Translations under genes and position numbers: made by a program | Part shown: positions 1-9,238 of the stretch, piece by piece | Layout of the letters: the number at the start of each line of letters is the position of its first letter | Position numbering within the stretch: position 1 is the stretch's first letter | The notes under the pieces: generated by a model | Told to the model about the DNA's origin: nothing | Seen by the model: the letters and a program-made list of their open reading frames with translations, nothing else | Database searches by the model: none | NCBI RefSeq assembly: GCF_041206865.1 | Contig: NZ_JBGEDP010000002.1 | Location: forward strand, 62,001-126,000 | Length of the DNA stretch: 64,000 nucleotides | Direction of reading: 5' to 3' | Source of the DNA: Mycobacterium sp. HUMS_12744610 | GTDB taxonomy: Bacteria; Actinomycetota; Actinomycetes; Mycobacteriales; Mycobacteriaceae

Positions 1-661
1 GGAATCGTTGCAGCCCCAGGCCGAGGACCAGCGCGGTGTCGTCGATGTTGATCTTGCGTCGCACGCCGTTGTTGACCAGCCACGTGGCCTGGTCGGGCCC
101 CTGCACAATGCGGGCCGCCGATGGATCCACCTCAAGGATCTGTTGCTGGTCGCCGGCGATGACCGCTGTGTGCGTCTCGGGCTGCGCGGTGCCGGGCCGG
201 TCGATGACATCGCAGGCGCTCCACACCGAGTCGGTCTGCGATGGCTGAAACACCTGTTCGGGGGCTCCGGCGATGCCCACCAGCGGTCCTCGCGGCATGT
301 CCTGCACCTCTTGGGGTTTGACCTGCGCAGCCTTGTCGGGGTTACCGATGATCAGCTGGGCTGACACCAAGTTGAGGACCGGGTAGAGCTTGTTGTCGAT
401 GGTGACGTACAGCTGGGAGGAGTCGCGCGCCTGGACGATGCGTGAGTTGTCCCGTAGCCCTTGGGGTTTGAAGTAGGCCAGCGCGACCGCCGCCAGGCAG
501 ATTAAGGCGACCAGCGCGAATCCGCTGAGCTGCGCCATCGCTGTGGACCGCGCCGGGTCGTGACGCATAGTTGTGTCGTACCGGGTCAGCGCATGGTTGA
601 GCCGGGCCACCAGGAACTTGTAACCGCTGACTTGAAGTTTGGAGGTGGGGATGAAGGGCAT
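1..661 (-). CDS. eccB: EccB-like ESX membrane component (5' part; runs off the window)
   Basis: Type VII secretion core protein with one transmembrane segment and a large extracytoplasmic domain. Translating the minus strand from an ATG at 661 gives a start typical of EccB: a short cytoplasmic tail (MPFIPTSKLQVSGYKFLVAR), then a hydrophobic stretch at about residues 45-66, then a periplasmic domain containing SSQLYVTIDNKLYPVLNLVS, a segment well conserved in EccB. The C-terminus is outside the window. The start overlaps the eccA stop (TAATG), so the two are translationally coupled. EccB is known to assemble with EccC, EccD and EccE; those genes should lie to the left. Family assignment is firm; the ESX subtype cannot be decided from this fragment. 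Confidence 0.9.
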   Translation of the reverse strand, partial: MPFIPTSKLQVSGYKFLVARLNHALTRYDTTMRHDPARSTAMAQLSGFALVALICLAAVALAYFKPQGLRDNSRIVQARDSSQLYVTIDNKLYPVLNLVSAQLIIGNPDKAAQVKPQEVQDMPRGPLVGIAGAPEQVFQPSQTDSVWSACDVIDRPGTAQPETHTAVIAGDQQQILEVDPSAARIVQGPDQATWLVNNGVRRKINIDDTALVLGLGLQRF

Positions 662-2601
662 TAGACCACCTCGGCCAACACGGCGGTGAGATCGATTCCG
701 CTGGTGCTGGATTCAGCGTCGAGGATCTTCTGCAGCGCCCGCACCATGTCAGGACGCGCGATGGTCATGAGCAGTTCTTCGTCAACGTCGTCGTCGCCGG
801 ACAGCGCCTCGTCGTTGCGAACGTCGCGGGCGTCGGCGGCGTTTTCCAGCGCCTTTCGGACGAACCGGCCGTTTCCAACGATATCGATCGCACTGCGCGT
901 CGTTGTGGTCATGGCCGCCAGTTGGTCACGGGCGTAGCGAATCAGAGCGTTACGGCGCTCCGTGTCCGCGCCGCTGTCACGCAGCGCAGCGAGCACACCA
1001 TCGAGCAGCTCGACCGGGTCGCGATTCTGCGCGGTCGTCGACAGCGCGCTGAGCTTCTCACAGACCGTACGTAGAAGTTCGATCGTGTCAGCAGCGAGCG
1101 TGTCATCTCGACCTGCGGCCAGCGCTTGCGCGATCTCGACGAGTTCGTCTGGGGTATAGGTGGTGAACCGGAAGCGATGCGCGAATCGTGTCGCCATGCC
1201 CTCGTTGGTTGCCAGCACCTGGTCGATTTCGTTCTCGTAGCCGGCGATGATCACGACGAGCCGGTGCCGCTCGTTTTCGATGTGGGTAAGGAGGGTGTCG
1301 ATTACAGCTTTGCCGAAGGCATCCGCGTTGGAGCCCTTATTTTCGGCGCTCACCAGCGAGTAGAACTCGTCAATGAACAGCACACCGTCCATGGCCTGAC
1401 GAACGTATGCCTCAGTCTTGGCTTCCGAATCGCCAAGGTGCTGACCGATGAGCTGCTTAGCCGACACCGTGATAACTTTGCTGGTCTTGACGATTCCGAG
1501 ACCGCACAACGTCTTCGCGATGACGTTGGCCACTGTGGTTTTACCAGTGCCGGGCGGCCCGATGAAGATCATGTGGTTGGCCGCAGCCGGGGTCTTGAGA
1601 CCAAGTTTGCGTCGTTTCTCGGCCATCCGGATCCGCGACCGGAAGGTCCGGACTTGTTCTTTCAGGTCGTACATGCCCACTTGGGCGTCGAGCTCGGCGG
1701 TCGCCTCAGCGAGCTTCTCGGCGCGTTCGGTGGCTGCGCGCGCCTCGGCGAGATCTGCGGAACTGGGACCGGTAGCCGGATCCCAGGGATCAGTACGTTC
1801 TGCGATCGCCTCGACGGTGGTGAGCTGAAGACGGATGCCCTTGTCTTCGAGAGCAGCGCTCACCTCCGGCGACGGCGCGGCGGCGTTGACCTTTCGCATG
1901 AGGTCTTTGGCGCTGTCTTCGTCTCCGCGCTCCCGCGCGATCAGCGCCGAAAACCACTGCGCCACGGGCACCGCCTCGGACAACGTCGTCTGCTCGGAAA
2001 CCGTCCTCAAATAGCCGGCGGCCTTATCGAACTGACCGAGATATGCATGGGCAATACCGAGCGCTAATTCAACTGCGACCTTGAGCACCGCATCCCTGTC
2101 GAACAATGCAAGGTGCTCGCTCAGCGTATCGATCACATCCGGCCACCGTTGAGCCCGGTAATAGATCGCAGCTTTCACCCACGCCGTCACTGAGGTCGGT
2201 GTGGCCTCCGCCAAGGCGTCGATCGCCTCGGCATAGTCGGGAGGGTTGCCCGTGGCCAAGGAGCTCGCCAGCGCCGCGGCGAGCGCCGACTGGTCATAGA
2301 TCGGCTGCTCCAGCGCGACGATGCCCATGCCGATGTCGAATCGCGGCCACAGCTGTGCCGCAGTGATTCCCATCCGGCTGACTTGCGCGTGCATCTGCTG
2401 GCGAGCGCGCCACGCGCGGTACATCGTGCCGGACGCGTTGTCGCCGCACAGCATTCGGCCCAGCCAAGCGTCGCACATCGCCGGGTCGAGATCGGAGGCA
2501 GCGGTGAAGTACCGCATCGCCTGTTGGTGGTCAGCGTGACCGCCGTCCAGGAGCCCCAGAGCAGCAACACCGGCTTCGAAGTTCTCTGTTGCCGCACTCA
2601 T
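661..2601 (-). CDS. eccA: EccA, AAA+ ATPase of the type VII secretion system
   Basis: Cytosolic CbxX/CfxQ-type AAA+ ATPase that in ESX systems handles substrates or chaperones. The 646 residues match the usual 570-650. About 280 N-terminal residues form an alpha-helical TPR-like region. The AAA core follows: Walker A GPPGTGKTT near residues 347-355 and Walker B GVLFIDEF near 406-413. It is flanked by coupled ESX genes: it lies just downstream of an EspD/EspH-like gene and overlaps eccB at TAATG. This is the best recognised gene of the locus and fixes its identity as ESX. Confidence 0.95.
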   Translation of the reverse strand: MSAATENFEAGVAALGLLDGGHADHQQAMRYFTAASDLDPAMCDAWLGRMLCGDNASGTMYRAWRARQQMHAQVSRMGITAAQLWPRFDIGMGIVALEQPIYDQSALAAALASSLATGNPPDYAEAIDALAEATPTSVTAWVKAAIYYRAQRWPDVIDTLSEHLALFDRDAVLKVAVELALGIAHAYLGQFDKAAGYLRTVSEQTTLSEAVPVAQWFSALIARERGDEDSAKDLMRKVNAAAPSPEVSAALEDKGIRLQLTTVEAIAERTDPWDPATGPSSADLAEARAATERAEKLAEATAELDAQVGMYDLKEQVRTFRSRIRMAEKRRKLGLKTPAAANHMIFIGPPGTGKTTVANVIAKTLCGLGIVKTSKVITVSAKQLIGQHLGDSEAKTEAYVRQAMDGVLFIDEFYSLVSAENKGSNADAFGKAVIDTLLTHIENERHRLVVIIAGYENEIDQVLATNEGMATRFAHRFRFTTYTPDELVEIAQALAAGRDDTLAADTIELLRTVCEKLSALSTTAQNRDPVELLDGVLAALRDSGADTERRNALIRYARDQLAAMTTTTRSAIDIVGNGRFVRKALENAADARDVRNDEALSGDDDVDEELLMTIARPDMVRALQKILDAESSTSGIDLTAVLAEVV

Positions 2602-2963
2602 ATGGCGTACCTCCTGGCGAATTCGGCGGCTTCCATCTCCCGGTACTCCTCGGGCGTCGGCAGCTTCTGCACACGGCGATAGAAACGGTCCATCCGGTCG
2701 GGATCACGCCCCTCAGCGGCCACCGTCGCCAGCGACCACAGCCGCAGTTCCATACGGTATTTCGCGCGGGCAAGCTGTCCCAGAGCAACGATCTCCCGAC
2801 CCAGGTCGACATCACCGAGGTCCAAGGCGTCATCGTCGAGCATCAGTGCACTGACCTGCCCCCGTCCGTTGCAGCTCACTCCAACCGATCCTGACGGGTT
2901 GTAGACAGAGAATTCCCGCGGATAGAAATCTTCGATGTCAGGTATCGCCTTCTCGGTTGTCAC
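2598..2963 (-). CDS. EspD/EspH-like (DUF2694-type) ESX-associated protein
   Basis: 121 residues. The order FSVYNPSGSVGVSCNG, then LARAKYRMELRL, then LPTPEEYREMEAAEFARRY parallels EspD and EspH of ESX-1: a beta N-half, a helix starting LARxK, and a C-terminal PSPEEAAAAEAEVFATRY-like end. I chose the GTG at 2963 because it overlaps the preceding stop (GTGA); an ATG at 2996 is the alternative. In ESX-1 these small cytosolic proteins support secretion of Esp substrates. The stop overlaps the eccA start (ATGA). A clear paralogue lies at the right edge of the window (63689-64000). Confidence 0.7.
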   Translation of the reverse strand: MTTEKAIPDIEDFYPREFSVYNPSGSVGVSCNGRGQVSALMLDDDALDLGDVDLGREIVALGQLARAKYRMELRLWSLATVAAEGRDPDRMDRFYRRVQKLPTPEEYREMEAAEFARRYAI

Positions 2964-4351
2964 GCGCTCACGTCCCTGTCTGAATCCTGATGCCACGTAC
3001 CGTTAGCGAGCATCGACACAATCTCGCCGAGTTCTTGGTGCCCGGGTGCGACAGTGAGCCCGCGGCGCGCATAAGCCAGGGCCATGTCGGGTTGCTCGAC
3101 GTGCCGGGCGGCAAGCTCGCGGCACACGTTCGCGACCAGGGTTGTCATCGCAGGCAGCGCCTCAGTGACGACCCATGGTGGCGAATCGGCGCCGAACAGT
3201 GGCCCGGTGACGAGTTCGGCGGCGCGCGCGAGGTTCTCGGTGGGTGAGGTCACTGGATCGGATCCCACCAAAGCGACGAAGCGCGCCCAGTCGCTGTCGA
3301 GTTCGATGCGGTAACCGTCCTCTGTCGCCACGGGTTGCAGCCCGCGGCGCCGGATTTTGCTCATCGCCACGTGAAAGCTCTTCTGTTTCTGGCGTTCCGG
3401 CCCGTAGAGCAGTTCACACAGGTGCGTTGTCGTGATCGGCTGAAGCAGCGCGATCGCCCCGATGATCTGCTGCTGCATAGGTTGCAGCGCTACCCCGTCG
3501 GAGTCAGTGACCTCGAAACGGCCGAACACCGTCATCAATCCACCGTGGGGAGCATCATCGGCAGTGCCGGTGGAGTCCTCTGCCGCCGGTTCGGCGGTCT
3601 GAGCAGTCGGGTCTTGTCTGGGTTCGGTTGGCGTTGAATCAAAGTCAGTGGCTACGGTCGGTTCTGCGTCGTCGGTGGACGCGACCGTCGGCGTCGTCGG
3701 TACGACTGCTGGCCCCTGCCCGTGCTCGTGGGCGCGGTCCGCCTGCTCGGTCGCGACAAGTGGTTCAGAAGTGCCAGGGGACGTCACTGCCGACTCCGCA
3801 GGGATCCGCAGCGGACGCACGGGCCAGGAAGTTCCGGCGGCGAGTATGTCCACCCAGCCTGGCTGTGCTCCGTCGATGAGCGGATCAGCGATGACGACCG
3901 TCGCGTCCGGGCTCTCGCTGAGCCTCACGCCTGCCAGTGTCTGGTCGTCCCCTTCGGCGCCTTGAATTTGCGCCTGCAGTACCCAACTGTCGATCAGCTC
4001 AGCGCGGCCGTGGCACAGCACACCGATCTCGTCGATGGCCAATGCGTTGACGGCGATGACCTCGTGTTCTCCGACACCGACCACAACCAGAACCGGATCT
4101 GCTGAGGAATCACGCAGTCCGGGCTCGCTGCCTCGCGGCGCCCGCAGCCAGCCCGGCTCGTCGTCCGGCTCCCAGGGGGATGGCAGCCGCCCTGGCTCGG
4201 CGGAAAATTTCACGCGGATCCAGTTCGGGTCGATGCGCACGACGATCACCCGTGAGGAGGTCAATGAGTGCACCCCTCCCAGGAGCCGGCGTGCGGCACC
4301 GGTGAGGCATTCACTGACCAGCTCCGCCGGGGTGATGACGGCAGCGGTCAT
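2960..4351 (-). CDS. SARP/BTAD-type regulator-like protein in the ESX operon
   Basis: 463 residues. The first 200 resemble no family I recognise. A Pro/Thr/Ala/Glu-rich linker follows (about 200-270). The last 190 residues begin MTVFGRFEVTDSDG and continue with QQQIIGAIALLQP, LCELLYG and SKIRRRG, the pattern of the winged-helix domain of SARP-type activators. It is followed by a helical repeat region like a short BTAD. It may be a DNA-binding regulator, or an ESX protein that reuses this fold. The start overlaps the upstream stop (4348-4351), and the end overlaps the EspD/EspH-like GTG. Confidence 0.6.
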   Translation of the reverse strand: MTAAVITPAELVSECLTGAARRLLGGVHSLTSSRVIVVRIDPNWIRVKFSAEPGRLPSPWEPDDEPGWLRAPRGSEPGLRDSSADPVLVVVGVGEHEVIAVNALAIDEIGVLCHGRAELIDSWVLQAQIQGAEGDDQTLAGVRLSESPDATVVIADPLIDGAQPGWVDILAAGTSWPVRPLRIPAESAVTSPGTSEPLVATEQADRAHEHGQGPAVVPTTPTVASTDDAEPTVATDFDSTPTEPRQDPTAQTAEPAAEDSTGTADDAPHGGLMTVFGRFEVTDSDGVALQPMQQQIIGAIALLQPITTTHLCELLYGPERQKQKSFHVAMSKIRRRGLQPVATEDGYRIELDSDWARFVALVGSDPVTSPTENLARAAELVTGPLFGADSPPWVVTEALPAMTTLVANVCRELAARHVEQPDMALAYARRGLTVAPGHQELGEIVSMLANGTWHQDSDRDVSA

Positions 4352-4749
4352 GCGTGCGACCTCTCGGCCGAACCGTTGTGATCGTCGGAGCCGTCAGCAG
4401 CAGCTGCGGAGGTGTCGGCCGAGCCGAACCACAACTCAGTGTCCAGTTCGGGTGCTGCCTCGCGGGCGGCCTCTCTGCGGCGGTCGTTGAGCACCGCATA
4501 GCATTCGCGGAGGCCAGCCATGATGACGTCGCCCAGTTGCGACGCGCTGTACCGCTGAGTGACGCCTTCGCCGAGATAGACGTCGGTGACCGTGCCCCAT
4601 CCATCGACTTCCGGCATGACATCCGGATCATCCGGTGCTGCCCGCCGCACCCGCAGATTGTTGAATGCCGCGTCTTGGACCGCACCGATCGCGTCGCCCA
4701 GGCGCTGACTCTTGGCCAGCCATTCCTCTACCGCAGGATGATATGCCAC
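4348..4749 (-). CDS. YbaB/EbfC- or EspL-like small protein
   Basis: 133 residues. It has an N-terminal helix (EEWLAKSQRLGDAIGAVQDA), a beta region around residues 30-70 containing GWGTVTDVYL, then a long helix GLRECYAVLNDRRREAAREA and an acidic disordered tail. This helix-beta-helix layout is that of YbaB/EbfC proteins, to which ESX-1 EspL belongs. It sits between the EspB-like substrate and the SARP-like gene in one operon. The family call is from architecture, not a diagnostic motif. Confidence 0.55.
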   Translation of the reverse strand: MAYHPAVEEWLAKSQRLGDAIGAVQDAAFNNLRVRRAAPDDPDVMPEVDGWGTVTDVYLGEGVTQRYSASQLGDVIMAGLRECYAVLNDRRREAAREAAPELDTELWFGSADTSAAAADGSDDHNGSAERSHA

Positions 4750-4760
4750 CCGTCGTCCCC

Positions 4761-6365
4761 CTACGTTTCTGTCGGCCGGGAGCGCTTGCGCTGGCCCGCG
4801 ATCGGTTCGCTCACTTCAACGCTGTCTTTGACCAAGGGTTCGTCGGGGAACCACTCGGGGTTTCGGTCGATCTCTTTGCCGTCGGCTCCCTTGTTGCCAT
4901 GGGGCATCATTCCCATCGGCATCATTCCGCCACCCATTGGCGTGCCAGCACCGCGCGGAACCGCGGTGGTCGGCACCGCGGTGGTGCTAGCGGGCGGCGG
5001 CGCCGGAGCCGGCGGCGCGGCCTGCTCCGGTAGACCAGCAGGCATGGTGCGGCCGCCGCCAGCGCCACCTCCACCGCCGAGACCACCAAGTGGGTCACCT
5101 CCAGAACCGAGCTTGCTCAAAGGATTTCGCGGTGATCCACCACCTGCACCACTTGACGGTGAACCACCCATTGCGTTGCCAAGCTGGCTCGCGGCCTGGC
5201 TGGCAGCCTGCGTCGCCTGCTGTCCGGCCTGCTGGATCTGCTGACCGACCTGGCCGAGGGACTGACCGATCGCACTGGCCACCTGCGTGGGAATCGACAT
5301 CAACGTCTGCATCATCTGACCGGCCAGCTGCCCCGTCTGGTTGGCCGGATCGCCCTGCCCCGTCGGATCTGCAGCCTGAGACAGCGGGTCATCAACTGTC
5401 CCAAGTTCTTTGGCGCCCTGGTGCGGCAGGTGAGGATCACCGTCACCACCGATGCGCGGAGAATCCCCCGGGTGGTTCACGTCCTCGTTGGTCCCCCCAG
5501 CACCTTGCCCGAAGGTGGTCATCGTCTTTGCCGACACCTCCTTCATCTGGGTCATCTCACCCTCATGCTGAGCGGCATCCGACGCGCCGCGAGGATCCCC
5601 CGCATTGGCCCTGGCCGCTGCCGCCAGAAACAACTGGCGCGTCTGCTCGTAGTCCTCGGCGCGAGGATGGTCGGCGACAGCCGTGCTCCAGTGACTAGCG
5701 ACCTGACGTGCTGAATTAGCTTGTGCACCAGCAGCCGTCGCCGAATTCTCCATCCAGCGCCCGAAATCCTGCAGCTTTACCGACAATGCCTCAGCATCCC
5801 TGCCTTGCCACGACGCGGGAAGCCCTCCGGCGAGCTGCTGCAACGACTGTGCGGCCTGGCTGAGATTGGTCGCGGCGGTGTCCCAGCCCGTGGCGTGCGC
5901 TTCCAGACCGCTCTCACCGGCGCCGGACCGCAAAGCCAGGTCGACCATGTCAGGTTCAGCAGGAACAGTGGCCAGCGCCGCCGGCATGTCGAAAGGCAGG
6001 TCCGGGATCGTCACCGCCGGCGGAGCAGGGATGTCGGACGGGGTCACGGCAGCAGCCGCTGCTGCCGGAGTTCCTTGACCGCCCACATTCGCGGCGCCCT
6101 CGGCGTCGGTGACGACGTAACCGGTCAACGCTGCGGTCACCGCTTGGCCGCCCTCGGACAACCGAGGGATGCCGGCCGCCAGCTGAGAGCTGAGCTTGGC
6201 GGCGTTGACGGCAACCCGGTTGGTCGCCGCGACGGACACCGGGTCAGAGCCCGGCGGTAGCGGCGGCGGGATGGCCGCCGGAGCGCTCAGTGCCGCGGCC
6301 GCTGCCGACAGGGCCGCGGCAAGCCGCGGTCCAACTTCGGCAGGGTCGACGCGTACACCAGCCAC
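4761..6365 (-). CDS. EspB-like (fused PE-PPE type) ESX substrate
   Basis: 534 residues. The N-terminal PE-like helical hairpin carries a YxxxD secretion signal (YVVTD, near residue 83). A PPE-like region with a W-x-G turn (SWQGRD, about residue 183) follows. The C-terminal half is low complexity, rich in Gly, Pro, Gln and Met (GGMMPMGMMPHG). EspB of ESX-1 has this same PE, PPE-like, disordered tail arrangement and is secreted. The GTG start abuts the TAA of the EspC-like gene with no spacer. It is probably exported by the system encoded downstream. Confidence 0.7.
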   Translation of the reverse strand: MAGVRVDPAEVGPRLAAALSAAAAALSAPAAIPPPLPPGSDPVSVAATNRVAVNAAKLSSQLAAGIPRLSEGGQAVTAALTGYVVTDAEGAANVGGQGTPAAAAAAVTPSDIPAPPAVTIPDLPFDMPAALATVPAEPDMVDLALRSGAGESGLEAHATGWDTAATNLSQAAQSLQQLAGGLPASWQGRDAEALSVKLQDFGRWMENSATAAGAQANSARQVASHWSTAVADHPRAEDYEQTRQLFLAAAARANAGDPRGASDAAQHEGEMTQMKEVSAKTMTTFGQGAGGTNEDVNHPGDSPRIGGDGDPHLPHQGAKELGTVDDPLSQAADPTGQGDPANQTGQLAGQMMQTLMSIPTQVASAIGQSLGQVGQQIQQAGQQATQAASQAASQLGNAMGGSPSSGAGGGSPRNPLSKLGSGGDPLGGLGGGGGAGGGRTMPAGLPEQAAPPAPAPPPASTTAVPTTAVPRGAGTPMGGGMMPMGMMPHGNKGADGKEIDRNPEWFPDEPLVKDSVEVSEPIAGQRKRSRPTET

Positions 6366-6701
6366 TTACAGCGCACCACCTGCCGCGGCGTTCACCGCAG
6401 TCGCCCCTGCATGGTCGGCATCCTCGTATCGGCCGGCCGCGTTGGCGAGGTTGTCCCCCATTGCAGAGTGTTCACCGCTGGCACCGGTTGCCTGCTCGCC
6501 GACGCCATCGAAGAACGCCCGCATCGCGGTGCCCACCGGCGCAGCGACCGGCCCGTGGCAGCGCAGGAATTCCTGCTCGACGTCGGCGATCCACTGTTTG
6601 CATGCGCGGCTGTAGTCATCGAGTTGCGACGCCGCCGCGGCGTTGCCGTCGGCGGCGGTGCGAAGCGATGCGGGATCAACGGAAATGCGCTCTGAACTCA
6701 T
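6366..6701 (-). CDS. EspC-like ESX secretion target (DUF2580 type)
   Basis: 111 residues starting MSSERISVDPASLRTAADG, the usual beginning of EspC-family type VII targets. It forms a helical hairpin, with the YxxxD export motif in the C-terminal part (YEDAD). First gene of the leftward ESX operon; the ATG at 6701 was chosen over upstream starts because family proteins begin here. Roughly 130 bp separate it from the divergent XRE gene, so its promoter and any operator should lie there. Confidence 0.75.
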   Translation of the reverse strand: MSSERISVDPASLRTAADGNAAAASQLDDYSRACKQWIADVEQEFLRCHGPVAAPVGTAMRAFFDGVGEQATGASGEHSAMGDNLANAAGRYEDADHAGATAVNAAAGGAL

Positions 6702-6833
6702 GCGGTAATGATCTTTCAGCCTATAGGGGTTTTCAACAGGCCTGCCACCGCTCACTACGGATTGCTCAGCAACTGCAGTCGCGACACCGGACATGAGCCC
6801 ACTCCCGTCTTTGCTCGCTAATCTATACCGATA

Positions 6834-7388
6834 ATGTACTACGCTAACATGTGTCTGTATGGGGCGCCATCGGTCACACTGCCAATCTATGACGGCCACC
6901 CCCTGCGAGCACACATCAATAGCCTCCCCCAAGGCCGCCCCGTGAGCCGCCGCGTCCTGCGCGGATTCGACCCCTCCGCATTCTCCCAGGCCCGCGAAGC
7001 CGCCGGCATGAGCCGCAAAGATCTGGCCCGCCTCGCTCGAACCGGCCGCGCCACCATCGACAACTGGGAGACCGGCCGAGTCACCCCACAGATCGACGTC
7101 CTCGTCCGCGCCGCCAAGGCTCTCAACGCCCCCCTCGACACGTTCGTCAACATCCCCCCTAACCAGCGATATCCTGGCGATCTGCGCGTCTTACGCGGGC
7201 TAACACAACCCCAGCTCGCCAACGCGACCGGCCTGAGCACCACCACCATCGGCTCCATCGAGCGCGGCGAAGTCACCCTGTCCGATGCCAACGCCCAGGC
7301 CATCGCCGCCGCCCTCAAACTGAGCCCTCAGACCTACCAGCAGGCCTTCGAACGCGTCCGTACACGGCCGCCCGGCACGCCGGCGTAG
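6834..7388 (+). CDS. Double-XRE transcriptional regulator
   Basis: 184 residues with two helix-turn-helix XRE domains: FSQAREAAGMSRKDLARLAR to about residue 105, then RVLRGLTQPQLANATGLSTT to about 172. It is divergent from the ESX operon and the likely regulator of it, by position. The sequence before the first ATG (tctataccgata) could be a -10 region for a leaderless mRNA. The true start may be the GTG at VSRRVLRGF, because the first 36 residues look unlike the family. Confidence 0.75.
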   Translation: MYYANMCLYGAPSVTLPIYDGHPLRAHINSLPQGRPVSRRVLRGFDPSAFSQAREAAGMSRKDLARLARTGRATIDNWETGRVTPQIDVLVRAAKALNAPLDTFVNIPPNQRYPGDLRVLRGLTQPQLANATGLSTTTIGSIERGEVTLSDANAQAIAAALKLSPQTYQQAFERVRTRPPGTPA

Positions 7389-7467
7389 ACCTGCGCCGGG
7401 CGGTTGGCCACCCTCCCGATTCCCTCTGCTGCTCTCAAAGCAACCAGCATGGGCGATACTTTGAGAC

Positions 7468-8406
7468 ATGGACCCCGTTGACGCCCTCTTGCAACAAGCG
7501 CGCCAACTGCTGGGCGGCGCCACCCCACCAGACCCCGAACCCGCCGCCCTCGGTGAACCCAACCTCGCCGGCCAACACCCGACCAGCTGGGACGGTGACG
7601 CCAGCACCCAGGCCGCCACCACCAGCACCACCCTCGACGGCCAGCGCGACCAACTACGCACCACCCATCACAACGCCGCCACCACCATCGCCACCGCCAA
7701 CACCATCGGACAAGACGCGCGCGACAACCTCACCGCAGTCGAGACCGCCTGGCAACAAGACAAAAGCACCTTCACCCCGACCACCGCCCAGGGCCAAGCC
7801 GCCCTACTGCAAGCAGGCCAGCAACGCATCACCGAAGCCACTCAAATCGTCGAAGACACCGCCAGCCAGTACCAAAGCGCCGCACAACAACTCCAGACCC
7901 ACACCACCGAACTCGGCGGCGACTCCACCGACCCCACCATCCAAGCAGTGGATTTCACCGACCCGCCACAACGCCCACAGACCGACGATCCGCGCAAGTA
8001 CTGGCTGGGCACTGACGACATCGTGACTCTCGAACCCGGCGCCCTAGGCCCCCACGGCTACATGGAGCTGGCACCGAACTCCGGAGTGTGGGTGCCCAAT
8101 CCCCGCAACTTCCCCGTCGGGGTGGACCGGGCGCCAAGCAAGAGCCCGATCGACCTCAGTCGCGTCGTCCATCTGGCGCCCGGACAGCTGGGCCCCTACG
8201 GCTACGACGAGCTCGTGCCGGGCTCCGGCACCTGGATTCCCAGCCCCAGCTCTCTGGTCGTCACCCCTGATCCGGGTCCACCGCAGTCGCCGATCGATCT
8301 GCGCAAGATCGTCCAGGTACCCGCCGGGCAGCTGGGACCATCGGGTTACACCGAGCTGGTGCCCGGCACCTGGGTGCCAGACCCGCGCGCCAACGGGCCT
8401 CGATAG
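7468..8406 (+). CDS. ESX-associated-like protein with three C-terminal LGPxGYxELVPG repeats
   Basis: 312 residues. The N-terminal 160 are helical and Gln/Thr-rich with a long amphipathic hairpin, like DUF4226-type ESX-1 associated proteins (tentative). The C-terminal half holds three repeats with cores LGPHGYMELAPNSGVWVPNP, LGPYGYDELVPGSGTWIPSP and LGPSGYTELVPGTWVPDP. Repeats 2 and 3 are preceded by SPIDL. The ATG is only about 5 nt from a TACTTT hexamer, suggesting a leaderless transcript. The function is unknown; proximity suggests a link to the ESX locus. Confidence 0.65.
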   Translation: MDPVDALLQQARQLLGGATPPDPEPAALGEPNLAGQHPTSWDGDASTQAATTSTTLDGQRDQLRTTHHNAATTIATANTIGQDARDNLTAVETAWQQDKSTFTPTTAQGQAALLQAGQQRITEATQIVEDTASQYQSAAQQLQTHTTELGGDSTDPTIQAVDFTDPPQRPQTDDPRKYWLGTDDIVTLEPGALGPHGYMELAPNSGVWVPNPRNFPVGVDRAPSKSPIDLSRVVHLAPGQLGPYGYDELVPGSGTWIPSPSSLVVTPDPGPPQSPIDLRKIVQVPAGQLGPSGYTELVPGTWVPDPRANGPR

Positions 8407-8545
8407 CGACGACGAGCTGCCCGAACATCCCCCGGACGGGAGCGGACAATCCCTCGCAGATTTCCACGCCCACGCCGACCTGTCGGACCCGCCGACTAGC
8501 ATTGAGCATTCCGTTTGATCCCCTCTGTGGGTATCATCGGGAGTC

Positions 8546-9238
8546 ATGGGGAGTAGTGCTGCCTCCGAAGCCGACCTCGCGATCGAAGCGGCCGGCCAGT
8601 GGGGCATGTTCACTGCCGCCCAGGCGACTCGTCTGGGCCTCACCCGCAAACGGCTCACCCAGCTGACAGCGGCCGGACGCATCCACCACGCCGATACTCG
8701 CGGTGTCTACCGCTTCGCCGGCGCACCCGAGGACATCACCCTCGACACCCTCAGGGCACTATGGCTGGCGTTGGATCCGGAGTCGTTCGCCGGCGAGCGA
8801 ATACGTCGGCTGCACACCGGCGGCACCGACGCCATCGTTTCCCATCTGGCCGCAGCACATTACGTCCACGGCCTGGGTAGCCTGCATCCCGACTACCTGG
8901 ACTTCACCGTGGTTGCCCCACGACGCAGCAACAACCCCCTCGTTCGCTTCCGCGTCGCCGAACGCACCTCGTTCCAGATTGTGGCCGGCCTGCCCGTGAC
9001 GACCATCGCCCAAACCGTCGCCGACCTCTACAGCGACGGCATCGACGCCGGCCACCTCGGCGACATCCTCACCGACGCACTGCTCAGCGCTGCTGCCGAT
9101 ATGGCCGCCATCACCGCCGCCCTCGACCCGCTCACCGACAACAACGGCCGAGACACCATCCTGCACGCACTGTCCGTCGTCGGCGCACCCGAGTCCCTCG
9201 CCGAAGCCAACGAACTGCTGTTCGCCAGCCGACGATGA
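8546..9238 (+). CDS. AbiEi-family antitoxin
   Basis: 230 residues. An N-terminal winged helix (GMFTAAQATRLGLTRKRLTQ, then GRIHHADTRGVYRFAG) is followed by the AbiEi C-terminal region with LPVTTIAQTVADL. AbiEi proteins repress their operon and neutralise the AbiEii nucleotidyltransferase. It overlaps the toxin start by ATGA, typical of AbiE pairs. Confidence 0.85.
   Translation: MGSSAASEADLAIEAAGQWGMFTAAQATRLGLTRKRLTQLTAAGRIHHADTRGVYRFAGAPEDITLDTLRALWLALDPESFAGERIRRLHTGGTDAIVSHLAAAHYVHGLGSLHPDYLDFTVVAPRRSNNPLVRFRVAERTSFQIVAGLPVTTIAQTVADLYSDGIDAGHLGDILTDALLSAAADMAAITAALDPLTDNNGRDTILHALSVVGAPESLAEANELLFASRR

Noticed and set aside
1126..2067. 313-codon frame antisense to eccA
   Set aside because: Shadow of a well-supported EccA; composition follows the antisense of conserved codons.
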